Source: Comamonadaceae bacterium
GTDB lineage: Bacteria; Pseudomonadota; Gammaproteobacteria; Burkholderiales; Burkholderiaceae_C
Direction of reading: 5' to 3'
NCBI GenBank assembly: GCA_027486755.1
Contig: JAIXOM010000051.1
Location: 1-39,514 of the forward strand
DNA: 39,514 nucleotides
The position numbers were made by a program, and so were the translations under genes. Numbering within the stretch: the first letter of the stretch is position 1; every line of letters begins with the position of its first letter. Positions 24,725-33,573 of this stretch are shown piece by piece. Below the pieces are notes generated by a model. That model made no database searches. It saw only the letters and a program-made list of their open reading frames with translations, and was not told the origin of the DNA.

Positions 24725-26256
24725 CCGTGCGCCACCTGATTTTTCTTCTGGGCGATCAGCTCGACGAGCAGTCCTCGGCCCTGCGCGATGCAGACCCGGC
24801 CCGCGACCAGGTGCTGATGGTCGAGGCGCTGGAAGAATCGACCCATGTGCGCTCCCACAAGCAGCGCGCCGCGCTATTTCTGTCGGCGATGCGCCATTTC
24901 GCAGCCTCGCTGCGTGAGCGTGGCTGGACGGTGCACTACCGCGCCCTGGACGAGTACGGCGACGCCAGTCTGGCCACCGGGCTGCAGGCCGCGATACGAG
25001 AACTCAAGCCACAAGCGGTGATCGGGGTCGAACCGGGCGACCTGCGGGTGCGCTCGCAGATCGAAGCCGCCTTGCCGGCCGGCCTGCCCTTCGAGTGGCG
25101 CGAGGACACGCATTTTTTATGCAGCGCGCGCAAATTCGCGCTCTGGGCGGGCCGCTCCAAGCAGCTGCGCATGGAGTTTTTTTACCGGCAGATGCGTAGG
25201 GACTATGGCATCTTGATGGACGGCAGTGAGCCGGTGGGCGGACAGTGGAATTTTGATGCCGATAACCGCAGCGCTTTTGGCAAGAAAGGCCCGCAGGATC
25301 TGCCCACACCACCCGCTTTTGCGCCCGATGCCATCACCTGCGAGGTACTGGCCCTGGTCGAGGCGCGTTTTGCCGACCATCCGGGCCAGTTAAGCGACTT
25401 TCGCTGGCCAGTGACCCGAACGCAGGCGCTGCAGGCGCTGGACGACTTCATCGCGCATCGCCTGCCCCATTTTGGCCAGCACCAGGACGCGATGTGGTCG
25501 GGCATGCCTTTTGGTTGGCATGCACTGCTGTCGAGCTCGCTCAACCTCAAGCTGCTCAGCCCCCTGGAGGTGGTACGGGCGGCCGAGCGGGCCTGGCGCG
25601 AGCGCGCGCTGGATCTGGCCAGCGTCGAGGGCTTCATACGCCAGGTGCTGGGCTGGCGGGAATTCATGCGCGGCGTCTACTTTCTGGACATGCCCGGCCT
25701 CAAACAAGCCAACCACCTGTCCCATCAGCGCAATTTGCCGCAGTGGTATTGGAGCGGCGAAACCCGCATGAACTGCATGCGCCAATGCATAGGCCAGACG
25801 CTGGAACACGGCTATGCCCACCACATTCAGCGCCTGATGGTCACTGGCATGTTTGGCGTACTGGCCCAAATTAAGCCCCAGCAGCTGTGCGACTGGTACC
25901 TGGGGGTCTATATCGATGCGGTGGAGTGGGTGGAGCTGCCCAATACCGCCGGCATGGCCCTGTTTGCCACTGGCGCCCGCTTTACCTCCAAGCCCTATGT
26001 GGCCAGCGGCGCTTATGTTAAAAAAATGAGTAATTATTGCCAAGGCTGCAGCTACCAGCCCGAGCGTCGCACCGGCGACACGGCCTGTCCATTGACCACC
26101 CTGTACTGGCATTTCCTAAAAACCCATGAGGTCGACCTGGCAAGCAACCCGCGCACCGCCCTGATGGTCAAGAACCTGCAGCGCATAGACGGGCAGGAAT
26201 TGGCCGCAATTGGCGTGCGGGCCCGGACCTTGCTCGACGATCTGGACAGCCTGTAA
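24721..26256 (+). CDS. FeS-type bacterial cryptochrome/photolyase (CryB/PhrB family)
   Basis: 511 residues. The N-terminal domain starts HLIFLLGDQLDEQSSAL; the FAD domain carries WREFMRGVYFLDMPGLKQAN, EHGYAHHIQRLMVTG and YIDAVEWVELPNTAGM. Four Cys occur at 352 (MNCMRQC), 440 and 443 (YCQGC) and 456 (TACPLT). Each is exactly two residues after the 4Fe-4S ligands of Agrobacterium PhrB, so the cluster is probably present. That enzyme repairs (6-4) photoproducts. The gene is coupled to DUF2256 and ends 186 bases before sdhC. Confidence 0.95.
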   Translation: MTVRHLIFLLGDQLDEQSSALRDADPARDQVLMVEALEESTHVRSHKQRAALFLSAMRHFAASLRERGWTVHYRALDEYGDASLATGLQAAIRELKPQAVIGVEPGDLRVRSQIEAALPAGLPFEWREDTHFLCSARKFALWAGRSKQLRMEFFYRQMRRDYGILMDGSEPVGGQWNFDADNRSAFGKKGPQDLPTPPAFAPDAITCEVLALVEARFADHPGQLSDFRWPVTRTQALQALDDFIAHRLPHFGQHQDAMWSGMPFGWHALLSSSLNLKLLSPLEVVRAAERAWRERALDLASVEGFIRQVLGWREFMRGVYFLDMPGLKQANHLSHQRNLPQWYWSGETRMNCMRQCIGQTLEHGYAHHIQRLMVTGMFGVLAQIKPQQLCDWYLGVYIDAVEWVELPNTAGMALFATGARFTSKPYVASGAYVKKMSNYCQGCSYQPERRTGDTACPLTTLYWHFLKTHEVDLASNPRTALMVKNLQRIDGQELAAIGVRARTLLDDLDSL

Positions 26257-26442
26257 CCATCGTGTCAGCAAAAAGCGTCTTACTCTCGGTCTTGGCCCAA
26301 GCTGAGCAGCCAGCCAGCGAGATCAGACCCGGATGGGACAAGTCCCCCGGCCTTGCTGCCAAAGTGTGGCCCTGGTTGAAATAGAATTTCCGATGCTTCG
26401 ACTCTCGTTTAATAGCTTCACAGACCTCAAAGAAAGCAAAGC

Positions 26443-26889
26443 ATGGCAGAAACAGTGACAAGCACCGTCCGCAAGCGGCCTGAGTTCCGCAACATCAACG
26501 CGCTGAGCGACTTACCCAGCTACCGCCTGCCGGCCGCCGGCTGGGTATCGATCCTGCACCGGGTCAGCGGCGTACTGATGTTCATCCTCATGCCCTTCAT
26601 CATCTGGATGTTCGACACCTCGATTTCCTCGGAAATCTCGTACTCCCGTTTCACCGGGGCCTTCTCGGCCGGCATGCTGGGCCTGCCCGGCTTCGTCTGG
26701 AAGCTGGTAGCACTGGCCTTGATCTGGGCCTATCTGCACCACTTCTGCGCCGGCATCCGCCATCTGCGCATGGACATCCACCACGGCTCGGTCGACAAGC
26801 GCTCGGGCGCAGCCTCGGCGCGGGTGGTGCTGGTGCTGAGCCTGTTGCTGACAGCTGCGCTTGGCGCCAAGCTGTTCGATGTCTATTAA
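26443..26889 (+). CDS. sdhC: Succinate dehydrogenase cytochrome b556 subunit
   Basis: 148 residues with three membrane segments (about 33-56, 82-102, 124-143). The family start RPEFRNINAL, HRVSGVLMF and YLHHFCAGIRHLRMD are present; His100 corresponds to the heme b ligand of E. coli SdhC. It anchors complex II in the inner membrane and forms the quinone site together with SdhD. First gene of the sdh operon. Confidence 0.95.
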   Translation: MAETVTSTVRKRPEFRNINALSDLPSYRLPAAGWVSILHRVSGVLMFILMPFIIWMFDTSISSEISYSRFTGAFSAGMLGLPGFVWKLVALALIWAYLHHFCAGIRHLRMDIHHGSVDKRSGAASARVVLVLSLLLTAALGAKLFDVY

Positions 26890-26940
26890 TTTGGCGGGAC
26901 AGATCTTTAGCTCTGTCCACCACTGAAAAGGAAACCTTTC

Positions 26941-27306
26941 ATGGCAGTCAATTACGGCTCCAAGCGCATCGTCGTGGGTGCGCACTATGGTCTGCGCGAC
27001 TGGTTGGCCCAGCGCGTGACGGCGGTGGTCATGGCCCTGTTCACGCTGGTCGTGCTGGGTCAACTCTTGCTTTCGGCCGGTCCGATCACCTATGACAAAT
27101 GGTCGGGCATCTTCGCGCCTCAGGCCATGAAGACCCTGACCTTTGCGGTCATCATCGCCCTGCTCTACCACGTCTGGGTGGGCATGCGCGATGTGTTCAT
27201 GGACTACATCAAGCCTCTGGGCCTGCGCCTGACCCTGCAGGTGTTCACCATCGTCTGGCTCGTCGGCTGCGCAGGCTGGGCCATCCAAGTGCTCTGGAGA
27301 TTCTGA
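26941..27306 (+). CDS. sdhD: Succinate dehydrogenase membrane anchor subunit
   Basis: 121 residues, three membrane segments (about 26-46, 67-83, 97-117). VGAHYGLRDWLAQRVTAVVM and LLYHVWVGMRDVFMDYIKP are family motifs; His77 is the likely second heme ligand. AAGGAA lies 9 bases before the start. It follows sdhC by 51 bases and precedes sdhA by only 5. Confidence 0.95.
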   Translation: MAVNYGSKRIVVGAHYGLRDWLAQRVTAVVMALFTLVVLGQLLLSAGPITYDKWSGIFAPQAMKTLTFAVIIALLYHVWVGMRDVFMDYIKPLGLRLTLQVFTIVWLVGCAGWAIQVLWRF

Positions 27307-27311
27307 AAACC

Positions 27312-29120
27312 ATGTCCGCCTCTACCTCCAAACTCCCCAAGCGCAAATTCGACGTCATCATCGTCGGCGCAGGCGGCTCGGGCATGCGTGCCTCCCTGCA
27401 ACTGGCGCGCGCCGGCCTCAATGTGGCCGTGCTCTCTAAGGTCTTCCCCACCCGTTCCCACACCGTGGCCGCTCAAGGCGGCATCGGTGCGTCCCTCGGC
27501 AACATGAGCGAGGACAACTGGCACTACCACTTCTACGACACCGTCAAAGGCTCGGACTGGCTGGGTGACCAAGATGCCATCGAGTTCATGTGCCGCGAAG
27601 CGCCCAAGGTGGTCTATGACCTTGAGCACATGGGCATGCCTTTTGACCGCAACCCCGACGGCACGATTTACCAGCGCCCCTTTGGCGGCCACACCGCCAA
27701 CTATGGTGAAAAGCCGGTGCAACGCGCCTGCGCTGCCGCCGACCGCACCGGCCATGCGATGCTGCACACGCTGTATCAGCAAAACGTGCGCGAAAAGACC
27801 AACTTCTTCGTTGAGTGGATGGCGCTGGACCTGATCCGCGACGCCGACGGCGACGTGGTGGGCGTGACCGCCCTCGAGATGGAAACCGGCGAGGTCTACA
27901 TCCTCGAGGCCAAGACCACGCTGCTGGCCACCGGCGGTGCTGGCCGCATCTTTGCGGCCTCCACCAATGCCTTCATCAACACCGGCGACGGCCTGGGCAT
28001 GGCGGCGCGGGCCGGCATTCCGCTCGAAGACATGGAGTTTTGGCAGTTTCACCCCACCGGCGTTGCTGGCGCCGGCGTGCTGCTGACCGAAGGCTGCCGT
28101 GGCGAAGGCGCGATTGTGCTCAACAGCAATGGCGAGCGCTTCATGGAGCGCTACGCGCCGACACTGAAAGACCTGGCGCCGCGTGACTTCGTCTCGCGCT
28201 GCATGGACCAGGAGATCAAAGAAGGCCGAGGCTGCGGCCCCAACAAGGACTACGTGCTTCTCAAACTCGACCACCTGGGCGCCGAGACCATCCACAAGCG
28301 CCTGCCCTCGGTCTATGAGATTGGCGTGAACTTTGCCAACGTCGACATCACCCGCGAGCCGATTCCAGTGGTGCCCACCATCCACTACCAGATGGGCGGG
28401 ATCCCGACCAATATCAACGGTCAGGTGGTGAGCCCTGACGGTCAAGGCGGGCAAAAGGTCGTCAATGGCCTTTACGCCGTGGGCGAGTGCTCCTGCGTCT
28501 CGGTGCACGGCGCCAACCGCCTGGGCACCAACTCGCTGCTGGACCTGCTGGTCTTCGGCCGGGCGGCCGGCAACCACATCGTCCAGTACAACGACAAAAA
28601 CAAGACCCACAAAGCCCTGCCGGCCGATGCCGCCGACGCAACGCTGGCGCGCCTGGCCCGCTTGGACAACGCCACTGACGGCGAGTACGCGCAGACGGTG
28701 GCCAATGACATCCGCGCAGCCATGCAGCAGCACGCCGGGGTGTTTCGCACGCAGGCCAGCATGGACGAGGGTGTGGCCAAGATCAATGCCATCCGCGAGC
28801 GCGTGCAAAACATTGCGCTCAAGGACAAATCCAAGATCTTCAACACCGCCCGCATTGAAGCGCTGGAGGTGGAGAACCTGATCGAAGCCGCCCAAGCCAC
28901 CATGACCTCGGCCGCAGCCCGCCGGGAATGCCGCGGCGCGCACACCGTCAACGACTACGAGCGCCCGGCCGATGACCAGCAGTTCCCGCTCGGCCGCAAT
29001 GACGCCGAGTGGATGAAGCACACCCTCTGGCACAGCGAGGGCAATCGCCTGAGCTACAAGCCGGTCAACCTCAAGCCGCTGACGGTGGAATCGGTTCCGC
29101 CCAAAGTCCGCACCTTCTGA
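27312..29120 (+). CDS. sdhA: Succinate dehydrogenase flavoprotein subunit
   Basis: 602 residues from the ATG five bases after sdhD. FDVIIVGAGGSGMRAS is the FAD fold. His50 in TRSHTVAAQGG is the covalent FAD attachment site. Further motifs are ATGGAGRIF, HPTGVAGAGVLLTEGCRGEGA, and NRLGTNSLLDLLVFGRAAG. The enzyme oxidises succinate to fumarate on the cytoplasmic side of complex II. No defect was seen. Confidence 0.97.
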   Translation: MSASTSKLPKRKFDVIIVGAGGSGMRASLQLARAGLNVAVLSKVFPTRSHTVAAQGGIGASLGNMSEDNWHYHFYDTVKGSDWLGDQDAIEFMCREAPKVVYDLEHMGMPFDRNPDGTIYQRPFGGHTANYGEKPVQRACAAADRTGHAMLHTLYQQNVREKTNFFVEWMALDLIRDADGDVVGVTALEMETGEVYILEAKTTLLATGGAGRIFAASTNAFINTGDGLGMAARAGIPLEDMEFWQFHPTGVAGAGVLLTEGCRGEGAIVLNSNGERFMERYAPTLKDLAPRDFVSRCMDQEIKEGRGCGPNKDYVLLKLDHLGAETIHKRLPSVYEIGVNFANVDITREPIPVVPTIHYQMGGIPTNINGQVVSPDGQGGQKVVNGLYAVGECSCVSVHGANRLGTNSLLDLLVFGRAAGNHIVQYNDKNKTHKALPADAADATLARLARLDNATDGEYAQTVANDIRAAMQQHAGVFRTQASMDEGVAKINAIRERVQNIALKDKSKIFNTARIEALEVENLIEAAQATMTSAAARRECRGAHTVNDYERPADDQQFPLGRNDAEWMKHTLWHSEGNRLSYKPVNLKPLTVESVPPKVRTF

Positions 29121-29140
29121 TCGCGTCCGGAGAATTCACC

Positions 29141-29845
29141 ATGGCAAAACGCACTTTCAAAATCTACCGCTACGACCCAGACAAGGACGCCAAGCCCTAT
29201 ATGCAGACCATCGAGATCGAGCTCGCTGGCAATGAACGCATGCTGCTTGACGCCTTGATGAAGCTCAAGGAGCAGGACCCGTCCATCTCCTTTCGCCGCT
29301 CCTGCCGCGAGGGTGTCTGCGGCTCCGATGCGATGAACATCAACGGCAAGAACGGCCTGGCCTGCCTGACCAATATGAACACGCTCAAGGGCGAGATCGT
29401 GCTCAAGCCACTGCCGGGCCTGCCGGTGGTGCGCGACCTGATCGTCGACATGACGCAGTTTTTCAAGCAGTACCACTCGATCAAGCCCTATCTGGTCAAC
29501 GACACGGTGCCGCCGGAAAAAGAGCGCCTGCAGTCGCCCGAGGAGCGCGACGAGCTCAACGGCCTCTACGAGTGCATCTTGTGCGCCAGTTGCTCGACCA
29601 GCTGCCCCAGCTTCTGGTGGAACCCCGACAAATTTGTGGGCCCCGCTGGCTTGCTGCAGGCCTACCGCTTCATCGCCGACAGCCGCGACCAGGCCACCGC
29701 TGACCGTCTGGACAATCTGGAAGACCCCTACCGCCTGTTCCGCTGCCACACGATCATGAATTGCGTTGATGTCTGCCCCAAGGGTCTGAACCCCACCAAG
29801 GCCATCGGCAAGATCAAAGAGATGATGGTCCTGCGTTCAGTTTGA
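29141..29845 (+). CDS. sdhB: Succinate dehydrogenase iron-sulfur subunit
   Basis: 234 residues. Cys55, Cys60, Asp63 and Cys75 hold the 2Fe-2S cluster at the same positions as in E. coli. Cys145, 148, 151 and Cys212 form the 4Fe-4S set, and Cys155, 202 and 208 the 3Fe-4S set. The start has CCGGAGAA upstream. It carries electrons from SdhA to quinone. Confidence 0.97.
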   Translation: MAKRTFKIYRYDPDKDAKPYMQTIEIELAGNERMLLDALMKLKEQDPSISFRRSCREGVCGSDAMNINGKNGLACLTNMNTLKGEIVLKPLPGLPVVRDLIVDMTQFFKQYHSIKPYLVNDTVPPEKERLQSPEERDELNGLYECILCASCSTSCPSFWWNPDKFVGPAGLLQAYRFIADSRDQATADRLDNLEDPYRLFRCHTIMNCVDVCPKGLNPTKAIGKIKEMMVLRSV

Positions 29846-29877
29846 GCGAGCCTGGACTGAAGCTTGTGACAGTGACG

Positions 29878-30198
29878 ATGAACACATCCCCAGATGCCGG
29901 GCAGCTGCTCGATGAGCGGCGCCTGTCCAAGCTCAAGTGGCGCTGCCGCCGGGGCTTGCTGGAGAACGACTTGTTCATCGACCGCTTCTTCCGGGAACAT
30001 GAGGGGCAGGTCACCGTCGAGCAGGCGCGCGGGCTCGACGACCTGATGACGCTGTCGGACAACGATTTGCTCGACTTGCTGCTGCAGCGCAAGCAGCCCC
30101 AACAGCTTGAGGACGACAGGGCCGCATCGGCGGAAGCCCTGGAGGTATTGAAAGTGATGCGCAGGCCCCATCCGGCGCAACACTCCGCCCGACAATAA
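29878..30198 (+). CDS. sdhE: FAD assembly factor SdhE
   Basis: 106 residues from the ATG; a TTG overlapping the sdhB stop (TTGA) would give 118. The motif KWRCRRGLLENDLFIDRFF matches the RGxxExD loop of SdhE, which helps attach FAD to SdhA. The remainder is acidic and helical (LMTLSDNDLLDLLLQ). Location between sdhB and gltA is standard for the order. Confidence 0.92.
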   Translation: MNTSPDAGQLLDERRLSKLKWRCRRGLLENDLFIDRFFREHEGQVTVEQARGLDDLMTLSDNDLLDLLLQRKQPQQLEDDRAASAEALEVLKVMRRPHPAQHSARQ

Positions 30199-30222
30199 AG
30201 TGAATCACTGAGAGGAATCGCC

Positions 30223-31533
30223 ATGAAACTCGCCGACAACAAAGCCACGCTGTCCTTCAGCAACGGTAGCCCCAGCATCGACATGCCCGTCTACCACGGC
30301 AGCGTCGGACCGGATGTGATCGACATCCGCAAGCTCTATGCGCAAACCGGCATGTTCACCTATGACCCGGGCTTTCTCTCGACAGCCTCATGCCAGTCGG
30401 CCATCACCTACATTGACGGCGACAAAGGCGAATTGCTCTATCGCGGCTACCCCATCGAGCAGCTGGCGGTCAACTGCGATTTTCTGGAAACCTGCCACCT
30501 GCTGCTCTACGGTGAGCTGCCCAACGCCACTGAGAAGCCTGCTTTCACCAAGCTGGTGACCAACCACACCATGGTCAACGAGCAGATGCAGTTCTTCCTG
30601 CGTGGTTTCCGTCGTGACGCCCACCCCATGGCGGTGCTCACCGGCCTGGTCGGCGCGATGTCGGCCTTCTATCACGACAGCACCGACATCAACAACCCCA
30701 AGCACCGCGAGATCGCGGCCATCCGCCTGATCGCCAAGCTGCCCACCCTGGTGGCCATGGCCTACAAATACGGCGTCGGCCAGCCCTTCATGTACCCGAA
30801 GAACGACCTGTCCTACGCAGGCAACTTCCTGCGCATGATGTTCGGCGTGCCCTGCGAGGACTATGTGGTCAACCCGGTGCTCGAGCGCGCCATGGACCGC
30901 ATCTTCATCCTCCATGCTGACCACGAGCAAAACGCATCGACTTCCACCGTGCGCCTGTGCGGCTCCTCGGGTACCAACCCGTTTGCCGCCATCGCAGCTG
31001 GCGTGGCCTGCCTCTGGGGCCCGGCCCACGGCGGCGCCAACGAGGCCTGCCTGAACATGCTGGAAGACATCCAGCGCATGGGCGGCGTGGCCAAGGTGGG
31101 CGAATTCATGAACCAGGTCAAGGACAAGAACTCCGGCGTCAAGTTGATGGGCTTCGGTCACCGGGTCTACAAAAACTATGACCCACGCGCCAAGCTGATG
31201 CAGGAAACCTGTAACGAGGTGCTGACCGAGTTGGGCCTGGAAAACGATCCGCTGTTCAAGCTGGCCAAGCAGCTCGAGAAAATCGCCCTGGAAGACGATT
31301 ACTTCGTGCAGCGCAAGCTCTACCCCAACGTAGACTTCTACTCGGGCATCGTGCAGCGCGCCATCGGCATCCCGGTGAACCTGTTCACCGGCATCTTCGC
31401 CCTGGCCCGCACTGTCGGCTGGATCGCCCAGCTCAACGAGATGATCGGCGACCCTGAGTACAAGATCGGCCGCCCCCGTCAGCTCTTTACCGGCTCGGTG
31501 GCCCGCACCGTCAAGCCGCTGGCCCAGCGCTGA
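30223..31533 (+). CDS. gltA: Citrate synthase (type II)
   Basis: 436 residues, GAGAGGAA 6 bases before the ATG. Active-site segments include [27 protein letters not shown] and [16 protein letters not shown]; catalytic His and Asp positions are kept. Length and N-terminal beta-rich domain ([11 protein letters not shown]) fit the NADH-sensitive hexameric type. It condenses acetyl-CoA and oxaloacetate. A 13-bp hairpin follows the gene. Confidence 0.97.
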   Translation: MKLADNKATLSFSNGSPSIDMPVYHGSVGPDVIDIRKLYAQTGMFTYDPGFLSTASCQSAITYIDGDKGELLYRGYPIEQLAVNCDFLETCHLLLYGELPNATEKPAFTKLVTNHTMVNEQMQFFLRGFRRDAHPMAVLTGLVGAMSAFYHDSTDINNPKHREIAAIRLIAKLPTLVAMAYKYGVGQPFMYPKNDLSYAGNFLRMMFGVPCEDYVVNPVLERAMDRIFILHADHEQNASTSTVRLCGSSGTNPFAAIAAGVACLWGPAHGGANEACLNMLEDIQRMGGVAKVGEFMNQVKDKNSGVKLMGFGHRVYKNYDPRAKLMQETCNEVLTELGLENDPLFKLAKQLEKIALEDDYFVQRKLYPNVDFYSGIVQRAIGIPVNLFTGIFALARTVGWIAQLNEMIGDPEYKIGRPRQLFTGSVARTVKPLAQR

Positions 31534-31547
31534 TCGGACGGACACTC

Positions 31548-31578
31548 ACTTCAAGCCCGCACCATGCGGGCTTGAAGT
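31548..31578. terminator. Long hairpin after gltA
   Basis: ACTTCAAGCCCGC and its reverse complement form a perfect 13-bp stem with loop ACCAT. No T-run is present on either side. It separates gltA from the convergent 31590 gene and may stop transcription or protect the mRNA end. Confidence 0.6.
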
Positions 31579-31589
31579 CGGGGCTGAGC

Positions 31590-31997
31590 TCAATCCTGCT
31601 GTGATCTGGGCAATCGCCGGGCCTGCCAGGCCAAGGATCCGCCCCATCCTCCGATGAAGCCGATCATGACTTTGATCACATCGAGGACCATGGCGTCTTT
31701 GTCCATCCAGAACGCAGCCAGTACAAAACTGAGCAAGAGTGCCGCCGTGGCGCTGGCAAAAATCAGACGGTGCTTGCGCATCGTCTTTTCAGCGTCTCGC
31801 TCGTCGCGGAGGTCTTCAGCCTGCGCCTGAATCGACTTGTCGGCGATCCTTTGATTGTGGTCCAGCTCCCTCAGGGCGATTTCCGCCTGCTTCATCTCCA
31901 AGGCGAGCTTGGACTGCTGCACGTCCAGCATTCGCTGGACGGTTTCGTCTTTGAGTTGAGCAGGAGGGAGCTTGGGAGAATTGCCTCTGCCGCTCAT
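31590..31997 (-). CDS. Coiled-coil membrane protein, unknown family
   Basis: 135 residues. The N-terminal two thirds are a charged helical region likely to form a coiled coil (MLDVQQSKLALEMKQAEIALRELDHN, QAEDLRDERDAEKTMRKHR). Two membrane segments follow (about 80-96 and 102-122: LIFASATAALLLSFVLAAF and VLDVIKVMIGFIGGWGGSLAW). The tail is short and basic. Its start overlaps the previous gene stop as ATGA. Not recognised; inner-membrane location is inferred. Confidence 0.7.
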   Translation of the reverse strand: MSGRGNSPKLPPAQLKDETVQRMLDVQQSKLALEMKQAEIALRELDHNQRIADKSIQAQAEDLRDERDAEKTMRKHRLIFASATAALLLSFVLAAFWMDKDAMVLDVIKVMIGFIGGWGGSLAWQARRLPRSQQD

Positions 31998-32239
31998 GCA
32001 GCTTCAAGGCGGCGGCGCAGCATCGGCACGCTGTAGTGCAGCTCAAAAGCGCCATAGTCTCGCTCCCCGACGACAGGAGCGATGAAACGAGCGCGCTCCA
32101 CCAAACTGGGAGACTCAGAAATAATGCGCTTGTACTCAGCCGGGCTGACCACTTCCCGGCGAACAGGCATCATGACCATCTTGCGACCGCGCTTCATGGG
32201 TAACATTTTTACACGGTCTTCTGTCTTTTTGTGCTTCAT
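31994..32239 (-). CDS. Small basic protein, unknown family
   Basis: 81 residues starting MKHKKTEDRVKMLPMKRGRKMVMMPVRREVVSPAEYKRII. GGAAC is 6 bases upstream of the ATG. The N-terminus is strongly basic. The SPAEYKRI segment resembles a short helical element. No known domain is seen. Coupled to the coiled-coil membrane gene by ATGA, so the two probably act together. Confidence 0.65.
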   Translation of the reverse strand: MKHKKTEDRVKMLPMKRGRKMVMMPVRREVVSPAEYKRIISESPSLVERARFIAPVVGERDYGAFELHYSVPMLRRRLEAA

Positions 32240-32586
32240 AAAGTGTTCCAGATCGATGGCTTATATGGAATCCTAGAGCCAGGCGTAATTTTGACCGGAC
32301 GGCGCCGAAGTATTGTGAAAAATAGTATTTAATAACTAATTATGAAATTCTTGAGCTTCAAAGACAGCGCCGGCAGCGTAGCGCTTGGGGCAGTTTGCTC
32401 AGCCCCTCGCGTCCATGAGCCGACAACTTACTCCGAGAACAGTCCAAGTCCAGCAAACCCCAGCCCGCTGCAGCGGGCTTTTTGAGGTCTGTGCGCAGAT
32501 GCCTCCCATCTCGTTCAGAGAAGGCGAAGCTCGGCAAGCGAGGGCACAATGGACAATTCATCGCCAGACGCGATGCCTCACCCTGC
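32240..32586. other. AT-rich intergenic region with terminator hairpin
   Basis: This 347-base gap contains an AT-rich promoter-like stretch (32310-32350). An open frame of 47 codons runs from ATG at 32341 to 32484 (MKFLSFKDSAGSVALGAV...), whose first residues resemble the start of fumarylacetoacetate-hydrolase-family proteins but stop inside the hairpin. It may be a relic. No RNA gene is recognised. Confidence 0.4.
32462..32483 (+). terminator. Rho-independent terminator before LysR gene
   Basis: AGCCCGC-TGCA-GCGGGCT followed by TTTTT is a textbook terminator on the plus strand. The nearest upstream plus-strand gene is gltA, nearly 1 kb away, so it may end a short unrecognised transcript starting in the AT-rich stretch. 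Confidence 0.75.
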
Positions 32587-33525
32587 ATGAAAAGCTCTGA
32601 ACGCAACTTTGCCCGCCGCATGGACCTGACCTCGCTGCAGCTGTTCGTAGCGGTGTGCGAGCTCGGCAGCATTGGCCGGGCGGCTGAGCGGGAGTTCATT
32701 GCGGCCTCGGCCATCAGCAAGCGTTTATCAGAACTCGAGGCCACGGTCGGCACCCAGTTGCTTTACCGCCATGCGCGCGGCGTCAACCTAACGCCCGCCG
32801 GCGAGAGCCTGCTGCACCATGCCCGCTCAGTGCTGTTCAGCCTGGAGAAGATGCAGGGCGAGCTCAGCGAATACGCCGACGGGGTGCGCGGCCATGTGCG
32901 GGTGCATGCCAGCATCTCGGCCATCGTGCAGTTCCTGCCCGAAGACCTGGGCGCCTTCATTCGGGCGCACGACCAGGTCAAGGTCGATCTGGAAGAACAC
33001 CTGAGCTCGGAAGTGATCAGGGCAGTACAAGAAGGCGCGGCGGATCTGGGCATTTGCAACACGGCCGGCGGCTTCGGAGATTTGCAGAGCCTGCCCTATC
33101 GGCGCGACCAGTTGGTGCTGATCGTGCCGCGCGGCCATGCGCTGGCCGGCAGCCCTGCGGTGACCTATGCCGACACGCTGGACTACGATCAGGTGGGCCT
33201 GCATTCGACCAGCTCGATCTACGTGGCCTTGCGCCAGGCGGCTGAAGCGGCAGGGCGCACCATCCGGCTGCGCATTCATGTCACCAGCCTGGACGCCATG
33301 TGCAGGATGATCCACAACGGCCTGGGCGTGGGCGTGATGCCGGCGCGCGCTTTTGAGCTGATGCACGGCGTGGGCGAGCTTGAATCGGTGCCGCTGACCG
33401 ATACCTGGGCCCAGCGCGAGCTGCGCATGATCGCGCGCGATTTCTCCAGTCTGCCGGTTACCGCTCGGCTGCTGGTCGAGCACCTGCAGCAAGGCGCCAG
33501 CCAGACCGAACGGCTGGCGGCCTAG
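32587..33525 (+). CDS. LysR-family transcription regulator
   Basis: 312 residues from this ATG (MKSSERNFARRMDL); the later ATG at 32620 (MDLTSLQLF) is also possible and neither has a clear ribosome site. The wHTH is MDLTSLQLFVAVCELGSIGRAAEREFIAASAISKRLSELE; the effector domain follows (VRVHASISAIVQFLPEDLGAF, HSTSSIYVALRQAAEAAGR). It lies 48 bases upstream of leuC in the same direction, so it may be co-transcribed with or regulate leuCDB. Effector unknown. Confidence 0.9.
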   Translation: MKSSERNFARRMDLTSLQLFVAVCELGSIGRAAEREFIAASAISKRLSELEATVGTQLLYRHARGVNLTPAGESLLHHARSVLFSLEKMQGELSEYADGVRGHVRVHASISAIVQFLPEDLGAFIRAHDQVKVDLEEHLSSEVIRAVQEGAADLGICNTAGGFGDLQSLPYRRDQLVLIVPRGHALAGSPAVTYADTLDYDQVGLHSTSSIYVALRQAAEAAGRTIRLRIHVTSLDAMCRMIHNGLGVGVMPARAFELMHGVGELESVPLTDTWAQRELRMIARDFSSLPVTARLLVEHLQQGASQTERLAA

Positions 33526-33573
33526 AACCCTCAGAATACAAGCACTGTTTCACCGACCAAAAGAAAGGCCACC

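Noticed and set aside
26257..26442. Riboswitch or GntR palindrome before sdhC
   Set aside because: No TTATATAA-type palindrome or recognised riboswitch motif was found; only weak promoter-like A/T runs such as TAGAAT.
27204..29033. 609-codon open frame on the minus strand opposite sdhA
   Set aside because: It is the antisense shadow of sdhA, a usual effect of high GC content; no ribosome site or domain was seen.
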